Shown: one piece after another, positions 57,616 to 64,000 of the stretch
How the letters are laid out: each line of letters opens with the position of its first letter
Position numbering within the stretch: the first letter of the stretch is position 1
NCBI GenBank assembly: GCA_016188915.1
Contig: JACPGU010000001.1
Span: 62,001-126,000, forward strand
Reading direction: 5' to 3'
Source of the DNA: Candidatus Microgenomates bacterium
GTDB taxonomy: Bacteria > Patescibacteria > JACPGU01
Length of the DNA stretch: 64,000 bases
Notes under the pieces: generated by a model
What the model saw: only the letters and a program-made list of their open reading frames with translations
Told to the model about the DNA's origin: nothing
Database searches by the model: none
Made by a program: the position numbers and the translations under genes

Positions 57616-58269
57616 TTATCTTTTAACTTCCTGCCTGCTGGCAGGCGAGTTTAGTTGTTTTCTATACACCCATACCTTGATGCCGACCACGCCATAGGTG
57701 GTATGCGCCGGGGTATGAGCATAGTCAATATCTTCGCGCAAACTGGAAAGCGGAATTTTACCTTGAGAAAAAGTTTCAGATCTAGAGATATCGGCGCCAT
57801 TCAATCTCCCACCAACGCAGACTCTTACGCCTCTAACGCCAGACTTCATCGCCTGCTCCATCACCACTCTCACCGCTCGACGATAAGGGATACGTTTCTC
57901 TATCTGGTCGGCAATATTGCGTCCCAATAAAGCAGCGTGATTTTCTGGCATAGCTATCTCTTCTACCGTCACTCCTATTTTTTGTTTCACGATTTTGCTC
58001 AAATCTTTACGTAATTCTTCTATCCCCGCTCCTCCGCGACCGATCAAAATACCTGGCTTGCTAGTATGGATAGATACTTTAGCATCTCCGGCCGAACGAT
58101 TTATCTCTACTTCGGCAATACCGGCATTTTTATGTTTTTTGGCAATAAAATTACGCATTTTAAAATCCTCCAAAAGATATTGGGCGTATTTTTTTTTGGC
58201 AAACCATCTGGAGCTCCAGTCTTTGGAAATGCCTATTCTGATAGATTTTGGATGAATTTTTTGTCCCAT
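57616..58269 (-). CDS. rpsC: Ribosomal protein uS3
   Basis: 217 residues. GQKIHPKSIRIGISKDWSSRWFA, the KH motif GILIGRGGAGIEELRK (about 74-89), and GGRLNGADISRSE, GVVGIKVWVYRK near the end. The final LNSPASRQEVKR is unlike relatives and is coded by a CCTGCC/GGCAGG palindrome that appears to have replaced or extended the tail. The core should work normally. Confidence 0.96.
   Translation of the reverse strand: MGQKIHPKSIRIGISKDWSSRWFAKKKYAQYLLEDFKMRNFIAKKHKNAGIAEVEINRSAGDAKVSIHTSKPGILIGRGGAGIEELRKDLSKIVKQKIGVTVEEIAMPENHAALLGRNIADQIEKRIPYRRAVRVVMEQAMKSGVRGVRVCVGGRLNGADISRSETFSQGKIPLSSLREDIDYAHTPAHTTYGVVGIKVWVYRKQLNSPASRQEVKR
57630..57650. repeat. Palindromic repeat at the 3' end of rpsC
   Basis: CTGCCTGCTGGCAGGC, similar to palindromes at 286-309 and 63,578-63,600. 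It codes for SPASRQ next to the stop. Confidence 0.65.
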
Positions 58270-58288
58270 TTTTTTACACTAATCCCGT

Positions 58289-58759
58289 TTATTCATTCGG
58301 TTGATCATCTGATTTTACTATTTTTTTGGCAGATCTACCAGGATTTTTTGCTTTATCCTCTGTTTTGCCTAAAGATTTATCTTCTGTTTTTTTCTTATTT
58401 TTGCTACTTAATTTCAATTTTAATTTCTCATCTTCAGCTACCACAATGGTCAAATGAGTAGTTTTTTTGCGGATAGGTGCTCCCGATCCTCTGGACCAAG
58501 GGATCATTCGACGCAAATGCGGTCCCATATCAGCCGTAATCTTGTCAATGAATAAAATTTTTTCTTCCATATTTTTCATCTTGGCATTGGCTACGGCGCT
58601 GTCCAAGACTTTGCCTATCAATAAAGCACCTTTTTGTGGCGTACGAGACAGAATAGCTCTGGCCACTAAAATATTTTTACCGCGCACCAATTTACAAACC
58701 CCCAACATTTTTCGCGGGCTGATGCGCAGATATCTTGCTTTAGCGATAGCGTTTGTCAT
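58289..58759 (-). CDS. rplV: Ribosomal protein uL22 with C-terminal extension
   Basis: 156 residues against about 112. The core has AKARYLRISPRKMLGVCKLVRGK and MIPWSRGSGAPIRKKTTHLTIVV, and lines the exit tunnel. The last 40 residues (KKKTEDKSLGKTEDKAKNPGRSAKK) are an added basic, low-complexity tail. Confidence 0.96.
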   Translation of the reverse strand: MTNAIAKARYLRISPRKMLGVCKLVRGKNILVARAILSRTPQKGALLIGKVLDSAVANAKMKNMEEKILFIDKITADMGPHLRRMIPWSRGSGAPIRKKTTHLTIVVAEDEKLKLKLSSKNKKKTEDKSLGKTEDKAKNPGRSAKKIVKSDDQPNE

Positions 58760-58768
58760 GGATTTATA

Positions 58769-59104
58769 TTATTTTTTTCCGCCCTTGTCAGCAGGAGTAG
58801 ATGGAACGGCTGAAGTCGCCGATGCCGCTTGCGCTTGTTCTTTGGCCATCTTTCCTCCGTGCGATCGGAATTTGGTCGTATGGGAAAATTCTCCTAGCCT
58901 ATGCCCCACCATATTTTCCGTCACAAATACCGGGATATGCTCTTTGCCATTATGCACGCCAAAAGTAAAACCTACCATTTCTGGCATAATAACGCTTTCA
59001 CGCGACCAAGTTTTGATAATATTTTTGCTGCCAAGCTGAACTCCCTCAATTTTTTTGAGTAATCTTGGGTCGGTAAATGGTCCTTTTTTGGCTGATCTTG
59101 ACAT
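58769..59104 (-). CDS. rpsS: Ribosomal protein uS19 with C-terminal extension
   Basis: 111 residues against about 92. MSRSAKKGPFTDPRLLKKIEG and GHRLGEFSHTTKFRSHGGK. The tail AQAASATSAVPSTPADKGGKK is extra. uS19 sits on the 30S head near uS13. Confidence 0.97.
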   Translation of the reverse strand: MSRSAKKGPFTDPRLLKKIEGVQLGSKNIIKTWSRESVIMPEMVGFTFGVHNGKEHIPVFVTENMVGHRLGEFSHTTKFRSHGGKMAKEQAQAASATSAVPSTPADKGGKK

Positions 59105-59142
59105 AATGGATAAGTGAATAGTAAATGATGGATCTATTCTAA

Positions 59143-59985
59143 TTATTTTCTTGATTTCTTTACTCTTCTTTTAAGAATATATTTATCGGTAGATTTATTA
59201 CGGCGAGTTTTGACTCCCATAGCTTTTTTGCCCCAAGGAGTCTTCGGCCCTTTTTTCAATCCAATAGGCGCCTTGCCTTCACCACCACCGTGAGGGTGGT
59301 CTACTGGGTTCATCGCGCTACCACGCACCGTCGGACGAATGCCCATCCAGCGAGACCTTCCGGCTTTGCCGATAGTAATAAGATTGTGTTCACTATTGCT
59401 TACCGATCCTATAGAGGCATAGCAATTTTTGTGGACCAAACGCAATTCCGACGATGGCATTTTTATCGTCACATAATCATTTTCTTTGGCCATCAAAGTA
59501 GCGCTATTTCCGGCGCCACGGACTATCTGGCCACCGCGACCAGCAGACAATTCTATATTATGGATAGTTATACCTGTTGGAATATTGGTTAATTTCAAAC
59601 GATTGCCTGGCTTGATCGCGGCTCTTTCCGAGATGATGACATCGTGCCCAATCTTTATTCCTTCTGGCGCGAGCAAATATCTTTTGTCGCCGTCCTTATA
59701 AACAACCAGCATAATATATGCTCCGCGATTTGGGTCATATTCAATAGAAGCCACTTTTCCTGGAACATGCAATTTATATTGGCCAAAATCAACCAGACGA
59801 ATGTGTCTTTTGGCGCCACCACCGCGATGGCGCACGGTGATAGACCCTCTGCCACCCCGACCAGCCCTTTGCTTTCTTTTTGCCAAAAGTTTTTTAGTAG
59901 GACGCGATCCTGAAAGAACAGAAAAATCTGCCACAATCATTTGGCGTCGGCTGGGAGTTATTGGTCTGAAAGATTTTATTGCCAT
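59143..59985 (-). CDS. rplB: Ribosomal protein uL2
   Basis: 280 residues. RGGRGSITVRHRGGGAKRHIRLVDF, VASIEYDPNRGAYIMLV and MNPVDHPHGGGEGKAPIG with the conserved histidine. Needed for subunit joining and peptidyl transfer. Confidence 0.98.
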   Translation of the reverse strand: MAIKSFRPITPSRRQMIVADFSVLSGSRPTKKLLAKRKQRAGRGGRGSITVRHRGGGAKRHIRLVDFGQYKLHVPGKVASIEYDPNRGAYIMLVVYKDGDKRYLLAPEGIKIGHDVIISERAAIKPGNRLKLTNIPTGITIHNIELSAGRGGQIVRGAGNSATLMAKENDYVTIKMPSSELRLVHKNCYASIGSVSNSEHNLITIGKAGRSRWMGIRPTVRGSAMNPVDHPHGGGEGKAPIGLKKGPKTPWGKKAMGVKTRRNKSTDKYILKRRVKKSRK

Positions 59986-60004
59986 AAATTTTTAGTCTAA
60001 GAGT

Positions 60005-60328
60005 TTAGGCTTTTTGTTCTTTGGTCTTTTTCTTTTTGTCTTCTTTTTTTTCTTCTCTTATTTTGATAGTTTTGCCTTTTTCCAAAGTAACGATAGCTTT
60101 TTTATATCCGCTGACAATGCCTTTATTGCGTCCGCGATTTTTTATTTTACTTTGAGTATTCAAAATACGAACGTTAATTACTTTGGTGCCAAAAATTTTT
60201 TCAACAGCTTTTTTTACCTCTATTTTGTTGGCGCTTTGCGCTACTTTGAAAGTATAACGGCCGGATTCCTCGCCACCAGCAGCTTTTTCCGTCACCACAG
60301 GATAAAGAATAAGGGAATTGCTTTTCAT
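60005..60328 (-). CDS. rplW: Ribosomal protein uL23
   Basis: 107 residues from the ATG at 60326-60328; 21 earlier in-frame codons overlap rplD and do not fit. LILYPVVTEKAAGGEESGRYTFKVAQSANKIEVKKAVEKIF is typical. The Lys/Glu-rich tail is an extension. It docks trigger factor and SRP at the tunnel exit. Confidence 0.95.
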   Translation of the reverse strand: MKSNSLILYPVVTEKAAGGEESGRYTFKVAQSANKIEVKKAVEKIFGTKVINVRILNTQSKIKNRGRNKGIVSGYKKAIVTLEKGKTIKIREEKKEDKKKKTKEQKA

Positions 60329-60333
60329 AAAAA

Positions 60334-60966
60334 TTAATTTGATAGCCTTTCTTTCAAATCGGCTAATGATTTTTTGGTAAAAATTGCCCAAGGAAAGTGT
60401 AAAAGATAAAGAGGGGTTAATTTCTCTATTGACAGAGCGCGAACCAACTTACTATTACGCGCCGATTGGCATACTTTCTGTCCATTTTCACTTTTAATAA
60501 AATCTTTGTCTAAAACAACCAAGGCTCTGTCATCTACTTTGATAGTTGACAAAATTTTGGCGATTTCTTTGGTCTTTCCAGACAATTCTATATTTTCCAA
60601 ACCCAATATTTTGCCTTGCTTTTTTTTGTCGGCCAAAATAATCTGAAGGGCAATATTTTTCTGTTTTTTGTTCATTCTTTGGCTAAAATTCCGCTCTGAC
60701 CGAGGGCCAAAAGTAATACCGCCCCCCACCCAAATAGGTGAACGAGTGGAACCATGGCGAGCCCGACCAGTGCCTTTTTGGCGCCAAGGTTTTTTGCCAC
60801 CGCCAGATACCTCTGATCTTGTCTTGGTATGAGCAATGGACTTTCTCTGATTGGCAAGATTGGCCATAACAGCTAAACTAGCCGTAGCTATTTTGCCCTT
60901 GGTTTCTATCGGCAGGTCAAAGCTACTGCTTTTTTCACCATTGATTGTCAAGATATCTATTTTCAT
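60334..60966 (-). CDS. rplD: Ribosomal protein uL4
   Basis: 210 residues. KTRSEVSGGGKKPWRQKGTGRARHGSTRSPIWVGGG is the tunnel loop; KTKEIAKILSTIKVDDRALVVLD follows. In other bacteria it also regulates the S10 operon. Confidence 0.97.
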   Translation of the reverse strand: MKIDILTINGEKSSSFDLPIETKGKIATASLAVMANLANQRKSIAHTKTRSEVSGGGKKPWRQKGTGRARHGSTRSPIWVGGGITFGPRSERNFSQRMNKKQKNIALQIILADKKKQGKILGLENIELSGKTKEIAKILSTIKVDDRALVVLDKDFIKSENGQKVCQSARNSKLVRALSIEKLTPLYLLHFPWAIFTKKSLADLKERLSN

Positions 60967-60983
60967 AATATAGTAACTTCTAA

Positions 60984-61586
60984 TTAGCCTCTAATCTCCA
61001 ACATTCGGCCGTTTGTCCCAGGTACTGAACCTTTGACCAAAAGCAGATTTTTTTCTTTATCAATATCTATTATTTCCAAATTGATTACCGTTTTTCTAGT
61101 GCCACCCCAGCGCCCGGCCATGCGCAATCCCTTGATAGTTCTTTGCGGAAAACGCGAGCCAATAGAGCCAACTTTTCTTTGTTCGGGATGCCCGTGGCCG
61201 GCAGGATGACCGCGAAAACCATATCTCTTGACCGGGCCGGTAAAGCCATGGCCTTTGATTAGGCCACTGATTTTTACCTTGTCGCCCTTGGCGAAAAGTG
61301 AAGTATCAAAATGGTCACCTATCTGATTTTCAGCTATTTTTTCCAACCTCACTTCTTTTAAGTGACGCAGGATTTCGCCTGATTTTTTCAAATGGCCAGT
61401 TTTGGGCTTGTTGGCTTTTTTAATCTTTTCAAAACCAACTTGTAGAGCATTGTAGCCGTCTTTTTCTTCTGTTTTGACAGCCGTTACAACACATGGCCCC
61501 GCCTCCACTACAGTTATCGGAGTAATTTTGCCATTTTCTCCGATGATACTGGTCATACCAATTTTTTTGCCTAGTAAAAATTTCAT
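60984..61586 (-). CDS. rplC: Ribosomal protein uL3
   Basis: 200 residues from the ATG at 61584-61586 (MKFLLGKKIGMTSII); an ATG two codons earlier is equally possible and no clear ribosome binding site decides. The signature FTGPVKRYGFRGHPAGHGHPEQRKVGSIG is present. The leader between rpsJ and rplC is 140 bases and has no gene. Confidence 0.96.
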   Translation of the reverse strand: MKFLLGKKIGMTSIIGENGKITPITVVEAGPCVVTAVKTEEKDGYNALQVGFEKIKKANKPKTGHLKKSGEILRHLKEVRLEKIAENQIGDHFDTSLFAKGDKVKISGLIKGHGFTGPVKRYGFRGHPAGHGHPEQRKVGSIGSRFPQRTIKGLRMAGRWGGTRKTVINLEIIDIDKEKNLLLVKGSVPGTNGRMLEIRG

Positions 61587-61726
61587 CACCATAAAATGAT
61601 TATTGAGCGGAAACAAAAAGGCCGGCAGAACCACCACGGCTCTATCGGCCATCTGGCTCTTACTTATCACCTTAAAGATGATAGTATAAGATTTCTACTT
61701 TTTATTTTTTTCAAATTTCAAATTTG

Positions 61727-62098
61727 TTACATCTTGATCTCAATATCCACTCCCGCGGGCAAATTGAGATTCATCAGGGAATCAATCGTTTTCTGGCCGG
61801 CATCAAATATATCAATCAATCTTTTATGGATTCTCATGGAAAATTGCTCTTGAGAATTTTTATGAACAAAAGTTGAACGCAAAACAGAATAAAGGTTTCT
61901 TTCTGTCGGCAGAGGGATAGGCCCCGCCACGTTTGCCCCTGTTCTTTTGACTGTTTCTAAAATCTGCGCCGCCGACTGATCCAAGACTTTGTGGTCGTAA
62001 GATTTCAATCGCAAACGCACTCTTTGGCCAAATTGCTTTTCCGCTTTTTTAGGAGCAGAAGCAGATTTTGCTTTTGTTTTGGTAGCAGTTTCCGCCAT
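61727..62098 (-). CDS. rpsJ: Ribosomal protein uS10 (NusE)
   Basis: 123 residues. A 22-residue Ala/Lys-rich N-terminal extension, then RVRLRLKSYDHKVLDQSAAQILETVKRTGANVAGPIPLPTE and SMRIHKRLIDIFDAGQKTID. It is the partner of NusB in antitermination, here fused to a Nudix domain elsewhere in the window. Confidence 0.97.
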   Translation of the reverse strand: MAETATKTKAKSASAPKKAEKQFGQRVRLRLKSYDHKVLDQSAAQILETVKRTGANVAGPIPLPTERNLYSVLRSTFVHKNSQEQFSMRIHKRLIDIFDAGQKTIDSLMNLNLPAGVDIEIKM

Positions 62099-62109
62099 AA
62101 AAAATCTAA

Positions 62110-62140
62110 AATTCCTGAAAACTTGGAGTTTTCAGGAATT
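62110..62140 (-). terminator. Hairpin between tuf and rpsJ
   Basis: AATTCCTGAAAAC pairs perfectly with GTTTTCAGGAATT around a 5-base loop, followed on the minus strand by TTTTAGATTTTTT. It is a terminator-like attenuator four bases after tuf and 12 before rpsJ. Confidence 0.78.
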
Positions 62141-62144
62141 AATA

Positions 62145-63347
62145 TTACTTGCTAATCTTGGTTACGATACCGGCTCCTACGGTGCGACCGCCTTCGCGAA
62201 TAGCAAAGCGCATGCCGTCTTCCATAGCTACCGGTACAATCAATTTGATTTTCAAAGTAACGGTGTCGCCCGGCATTACCATTTCAGCGCCTTCCGGCAA
62301 TTCTACTTCGCCCGTTACATCGGTTGTTCTGATGTAAAATTGTGGCTTGTAGCCTTTGAAAAATGGTGTGTGACGACCGCCTTCCTCTTTAGTCAGAATA
62401 TACACTTCACCTTCAAATTCTGTATGAGGAGTGATGGAACCTGGCTTTGCCAAAACTTGACCTCTCTCAATGTCTTCTTTTTCAATACCGCGGAGCAACA
62501 CGCCGACATTGTCACCAGCTTGGCCTTGGTCGAGCAATTTTCTAAACATCTCCACCCCTGTGACAACTGTTTTTTTAGTATCACGGATACCCACTATTTC
62601 AATTTCTTCATTGACTTTGACAATGCCTCTTTCAATACGACCGGTGGCAACAGTGCCACGTCCTTTGATAGAGAAAACATCTTCTACCGCCATCAAAAAT
62701 GGCTTATCTACTGCTCTTTCTGGCTGCGGGATATAGGTATCCAAAGCAGTGGCCAATTCTATAACAGGACCACAATTTTGGCAATCAGCCTTGCCGCAAC
62801 CGCACTCCAAAGCTTTCAGCGCGGAGCCTTTGACGATAGGCGTGTCTTTACCTGGAAATTCATATTTAGTCAACAGATCCCTGACCTCTTCTTCCACCAA
62901 AGAAACCAACTCCGGATCGGAAACCATATCAGCTTTGTTTAAGAATACAACGATATATGGAACACCCACTTGACGAGCAAGGAGAATGTGTTCGCGAGTT
63001 TGTGGCATCGGACCATCGGCGGCAGAAACTACCAAAATAGCTCCGTCCATTTGAGCGGCACCAGTAATCATATTCTTGATGTAGTCGGCGTGACCTGGAC
63101 AGTCTACGTGCGCGTAGTGACGATTGGGAGTCTGATATTCTACGTGCGCTGTATTGATAGTAATGCCGCGAGCCTTTTCTTCTGGAGCGGCATCTATTTG
63201 GTCATAGCCCTTTACTTCAACTTGCTGACCAGAACCAGCCAAAACTTTCGTCAAAGCAGCGGTAAGAGTAGTTTTACCGTGGTCTACGTGTCCAATTGTA
63301 CCAACATTCAAATGCGGTTTGCTGCGGTCGAATTTTTCTCCTGCCAT
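62145..63347 (-). CDS. tuf: Elongation factor Tu with a four-cysteine insert
   Basis: 400 residues. G1 GHVDHGKT (19-26), GITIN (61-65), DCPGHADY (82-89), NKAD (137-140) and GSA (174-176) make a complete GTPase. Domains 2 and 3 are normal. After ALKALE a short CGCGKADCQNC motif (Cys182, 184, 189, 192) is inserted, where most bacteria have an acidic loop; it could bind zinc or be redox-sensitive. AGGAGGATAAA before the ATG is a strong ribosome binding site. It delivers aminoacyl-tRNA to the ribosome. Confidence 0.98.
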   Translation of the reverse strand: MAGEKFDRSKPHLNVGTIGHVDHGKTTLTAALTKVLAGSGQQVEVKGYDQIDAAPEEKARGITINTAHVEYQTPNRHYAHVDCPGHADYIKNMITGAAQMDGAILVVSAADGPMPQTREHILLARQVGVPYIVVFLNKADMVSDPELVSLVEEEVRDLLTKYEFPGKDTPIVKGSALKALECGCGKADCQNCGPVIELATALDTYIPQPERAVDKPFLMAVEDVFSIKGRGTVATGRIERGIVKVNEEIEIVGIRDTKKTVVTGVEMFRKLLDQGQAGDNVGVLLRGIEKEDIERGQVLAKPGSITPHTEFEGEVYILTKEEGGRHTPFFKGYKPQFYIRTTDVTGEVELPEGAEMVMPGDTVTLKIKLIVPVAMEDGMRFAIREGGRTVGAGIVTKISK

Positions 63348-63662
63348 TTTATCCTCCTGTAAACAAATTTATTTATTTTTTGTAAAATAATATTTTGCTT
63401 TGTGTAGTAAATTTATGGGCAAAAAAATAATGCCTCACAAAGAAACCTTTGCTATGCCTAAATAGCTACAAGCCATTTTACCTAATATTCAGGAGTAGCG
63501 CAAGGGGGATTTTCGCGCTCACTAATTTTATATGATAGTCTTGCACGACCTGCCAATTTTCGCTTCTCGCGACCCGCCTGCCGGCGAGGCAGGGACAGGA
63601 ATCGTAGTTCCGTGAGCGAGAAAGAATATAGGCGGGTAATGTCAAGCTTGTCCTATAATTAT
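63348..63662. other. Long leader/spacer upstream of tuf
   Basis: No convincing gene in 315 bases. It contains CGCTCAC near 63,519 and GTGAGCG near 63,614, inverted arms about 95 bases apart that enclose a CCTGCC/GGCAGG palindrome. A minus-strand ORF here (63,478-63,669) starts with GTG, lacks a ribosome binding site and is mostly repeat, so I do not call it. The region could be a structured tuf leader. Confidence 0.45.
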
Positions 63663-63691
63663 TTGACACTAACTAACAATACCCCTATAAT
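63663..63691 (+). promoter_or_regulatory. Consensus promoter of the toxin-antitoxin pair
   Basis: TTGACA (63663-63668), 17 bases, TATAAT (63686-63691), 19 bases before the antitoxin ATG. Such strong promoters are usual for autoregulated TA operons. Confidence 0.88.
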
Positions 63692-63710
63692 TGCTCTTAT
63701 AATTTAATTT

Positions 63711-63932
63711 ATGACAACCAAAAGCATTAATATACAAAAAAACTCTATTTCTCTACCTGATTCTTGGAAAAACACCCGGGCTTTTGTTTCTATTTCCTCC
63801 GATTCTTTAGTACTAAAAAAGATGAAACCTCTAGACCTGACCTCTATCAAAGAAAAAATGAAGGCCGCCGGCAAAAATATTACTCAAAAAGACATCTTTT
63901 CTGCCACAAAAAAGGCTCGAAAACAAAAATAA
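63711..63932 (+). CDS. Probable antitoxin (VapB-like)
   Basis: 73 residues. A short beta-like N-terminus (INIQKNSISLPDSWKN) as in AbrB-type DNA-binding antitoxins, then SSDSLVLKKM and a lysine-rich end (KKARKQK). It has no strong ribosome binding site. The next ATG follows the stop by zero bases (TAAATG), the spacing typical of antitoxin-toxin pairs. The family is inferred from the PIN-type partner. Confidence 0.7.
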   Translation: MTTKSINIQKNSISLPDSWKNTRAFVSISSDSLVLKKMKPLDLTSIKEKMKAAGKNITQKDIFSATKKARKQK

Positions 63933-64000
63933 ATGAATATTGTCTTAGATACCAATATCATCATTTCGGGACTTTTGTGGAAAGGAAACGCAAAAGTTCT
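63933..64000 (+). CDS. PIN-domain toxin (VapC-like), 5' part only
   Basis: The first 22 residues, MNIVLDTNIIISGLLWKGNA, are the classical start of a PIN-domain ribonuclease, with the first catalytic aspartate in LDTN. The rest lies beyond the window. With the gene before it this forms a VapBC-like toxin-antitoxin module; PIN toxins cut tRNA or rRNA. Confidence 0.82.
   Translation, partial: MNIVLDTNIIISGLLWKGNAKV

Noticed and set aside
63478..63669. Minus-strand ORF of 63 residues upstream of tuf
   Set aside because: GTG start without a ribosome binding site, and mostly built from a palindromic repeat.
1..64000. Transfer RNA genes, rRNA genes, insertion sequences or prophage
   Set aside because: I saw no tRNA T-arm/anticodon pattern, rRNA segment, transposase, integrase or phage structural gene in the window.

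Overview
The window is almost gap-free bacterial chromosome from an AT-rich, streamlined genome. It is most likely a member of the Candidate Phyla Radiation / Patescibacteria, probably Parcubacteria. The grounds are: no uL30 gene between rpsE and rplO, an aspartyl-tRNA synthetase without the bacterial GAD insertion domain, many membrane-anchored proteins of unknown function between housekeeping genes, acidic or lysine-rich tails on several ribosomal proteins, and no biosynthetic operons. UGA is used as a normal stop, for example in the ATGA and TGATG overlaps, so the lineages that recode UGA are unlikely. The exact group cannot be read from the sequence.

Region by region. 1-6,900: a DUF167 fragment, a cobalamin adenosyltransferase, a repeat-built coiled-coil protein, ftsZ and ftsA, a membrane nuclease, an NYN protein and a CCA-adding enzyme. 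7,000-9,500: orphan genes and a TPR protein. 9,500-14,500: a cyclophilin, hisS and clpC, the last behind a consensus promoter overlain by a CIRCE/HrcA operator. 14,600-21,300: an orphan gene, a uracil-DNA glycosylase without iron-sulfur cysteines, nusA, a TagA/CpsF glycosyltransferase, an alkyladenine glycosylase and radA. 21,400-27,700, mostly plus strand: a nucleotidyltransferase, an RNA m5U methyltransferase, a SIMPL protein, a PIG-L deacetylase, a methyltransferase and tiny proteins. 27,800-32,500: leuS, rpmF, a NusB-Nudix fusion and rnc. 32,500-40,900: a D,D-carboxypeptidase, a pseudouridine synthase, a BCAM0308-like zinc protein, aspS, pheT and pheS. 40,929-41,962: a GC-rich, heavily self-complementary locus with its own promoter and terminator and no convincing gene. 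42,000-63,350: rbfA, rpsI, rplM, then the alpha, spc and S10 ribosomal operons ending (upstream) with tuf, all on the minus strand. 63,660-64,000: the start of a probable VapBC-type toxin-antitoxin pair.

Two things stand out. The first is the roughly 1-kb structured RNA locus at 40,929-41,962, which I cannot match to RNase P RNA, tmRNA, SRP RNA or group I introns. It carries a 15-nt stretch complementary to the expected 3' end of 16S rRNA. The second is that short palindromic or tandem repeats, seen here also in spacers, sit in frame inside many housekeeping genes (cca, the m5U methyltransferase gene, pheS, pheT, leuS, radA, a pseudouridine synthase gene, a TPR gene, rpsC). One 72-nt palindromic element is shared, in the same reading frame, by two unrelated RNA-modifying enzymes, like the Rickettsia palindromic elements.

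Most of the content serves translation (ribosome, initiation factor 1, EF-Tu, five tRNA-synthetase genes, tRNA and rRNA modification), with cell division, protein quality control and base-excision repair around it. All calls come from reading the sequence; no database search was possible.
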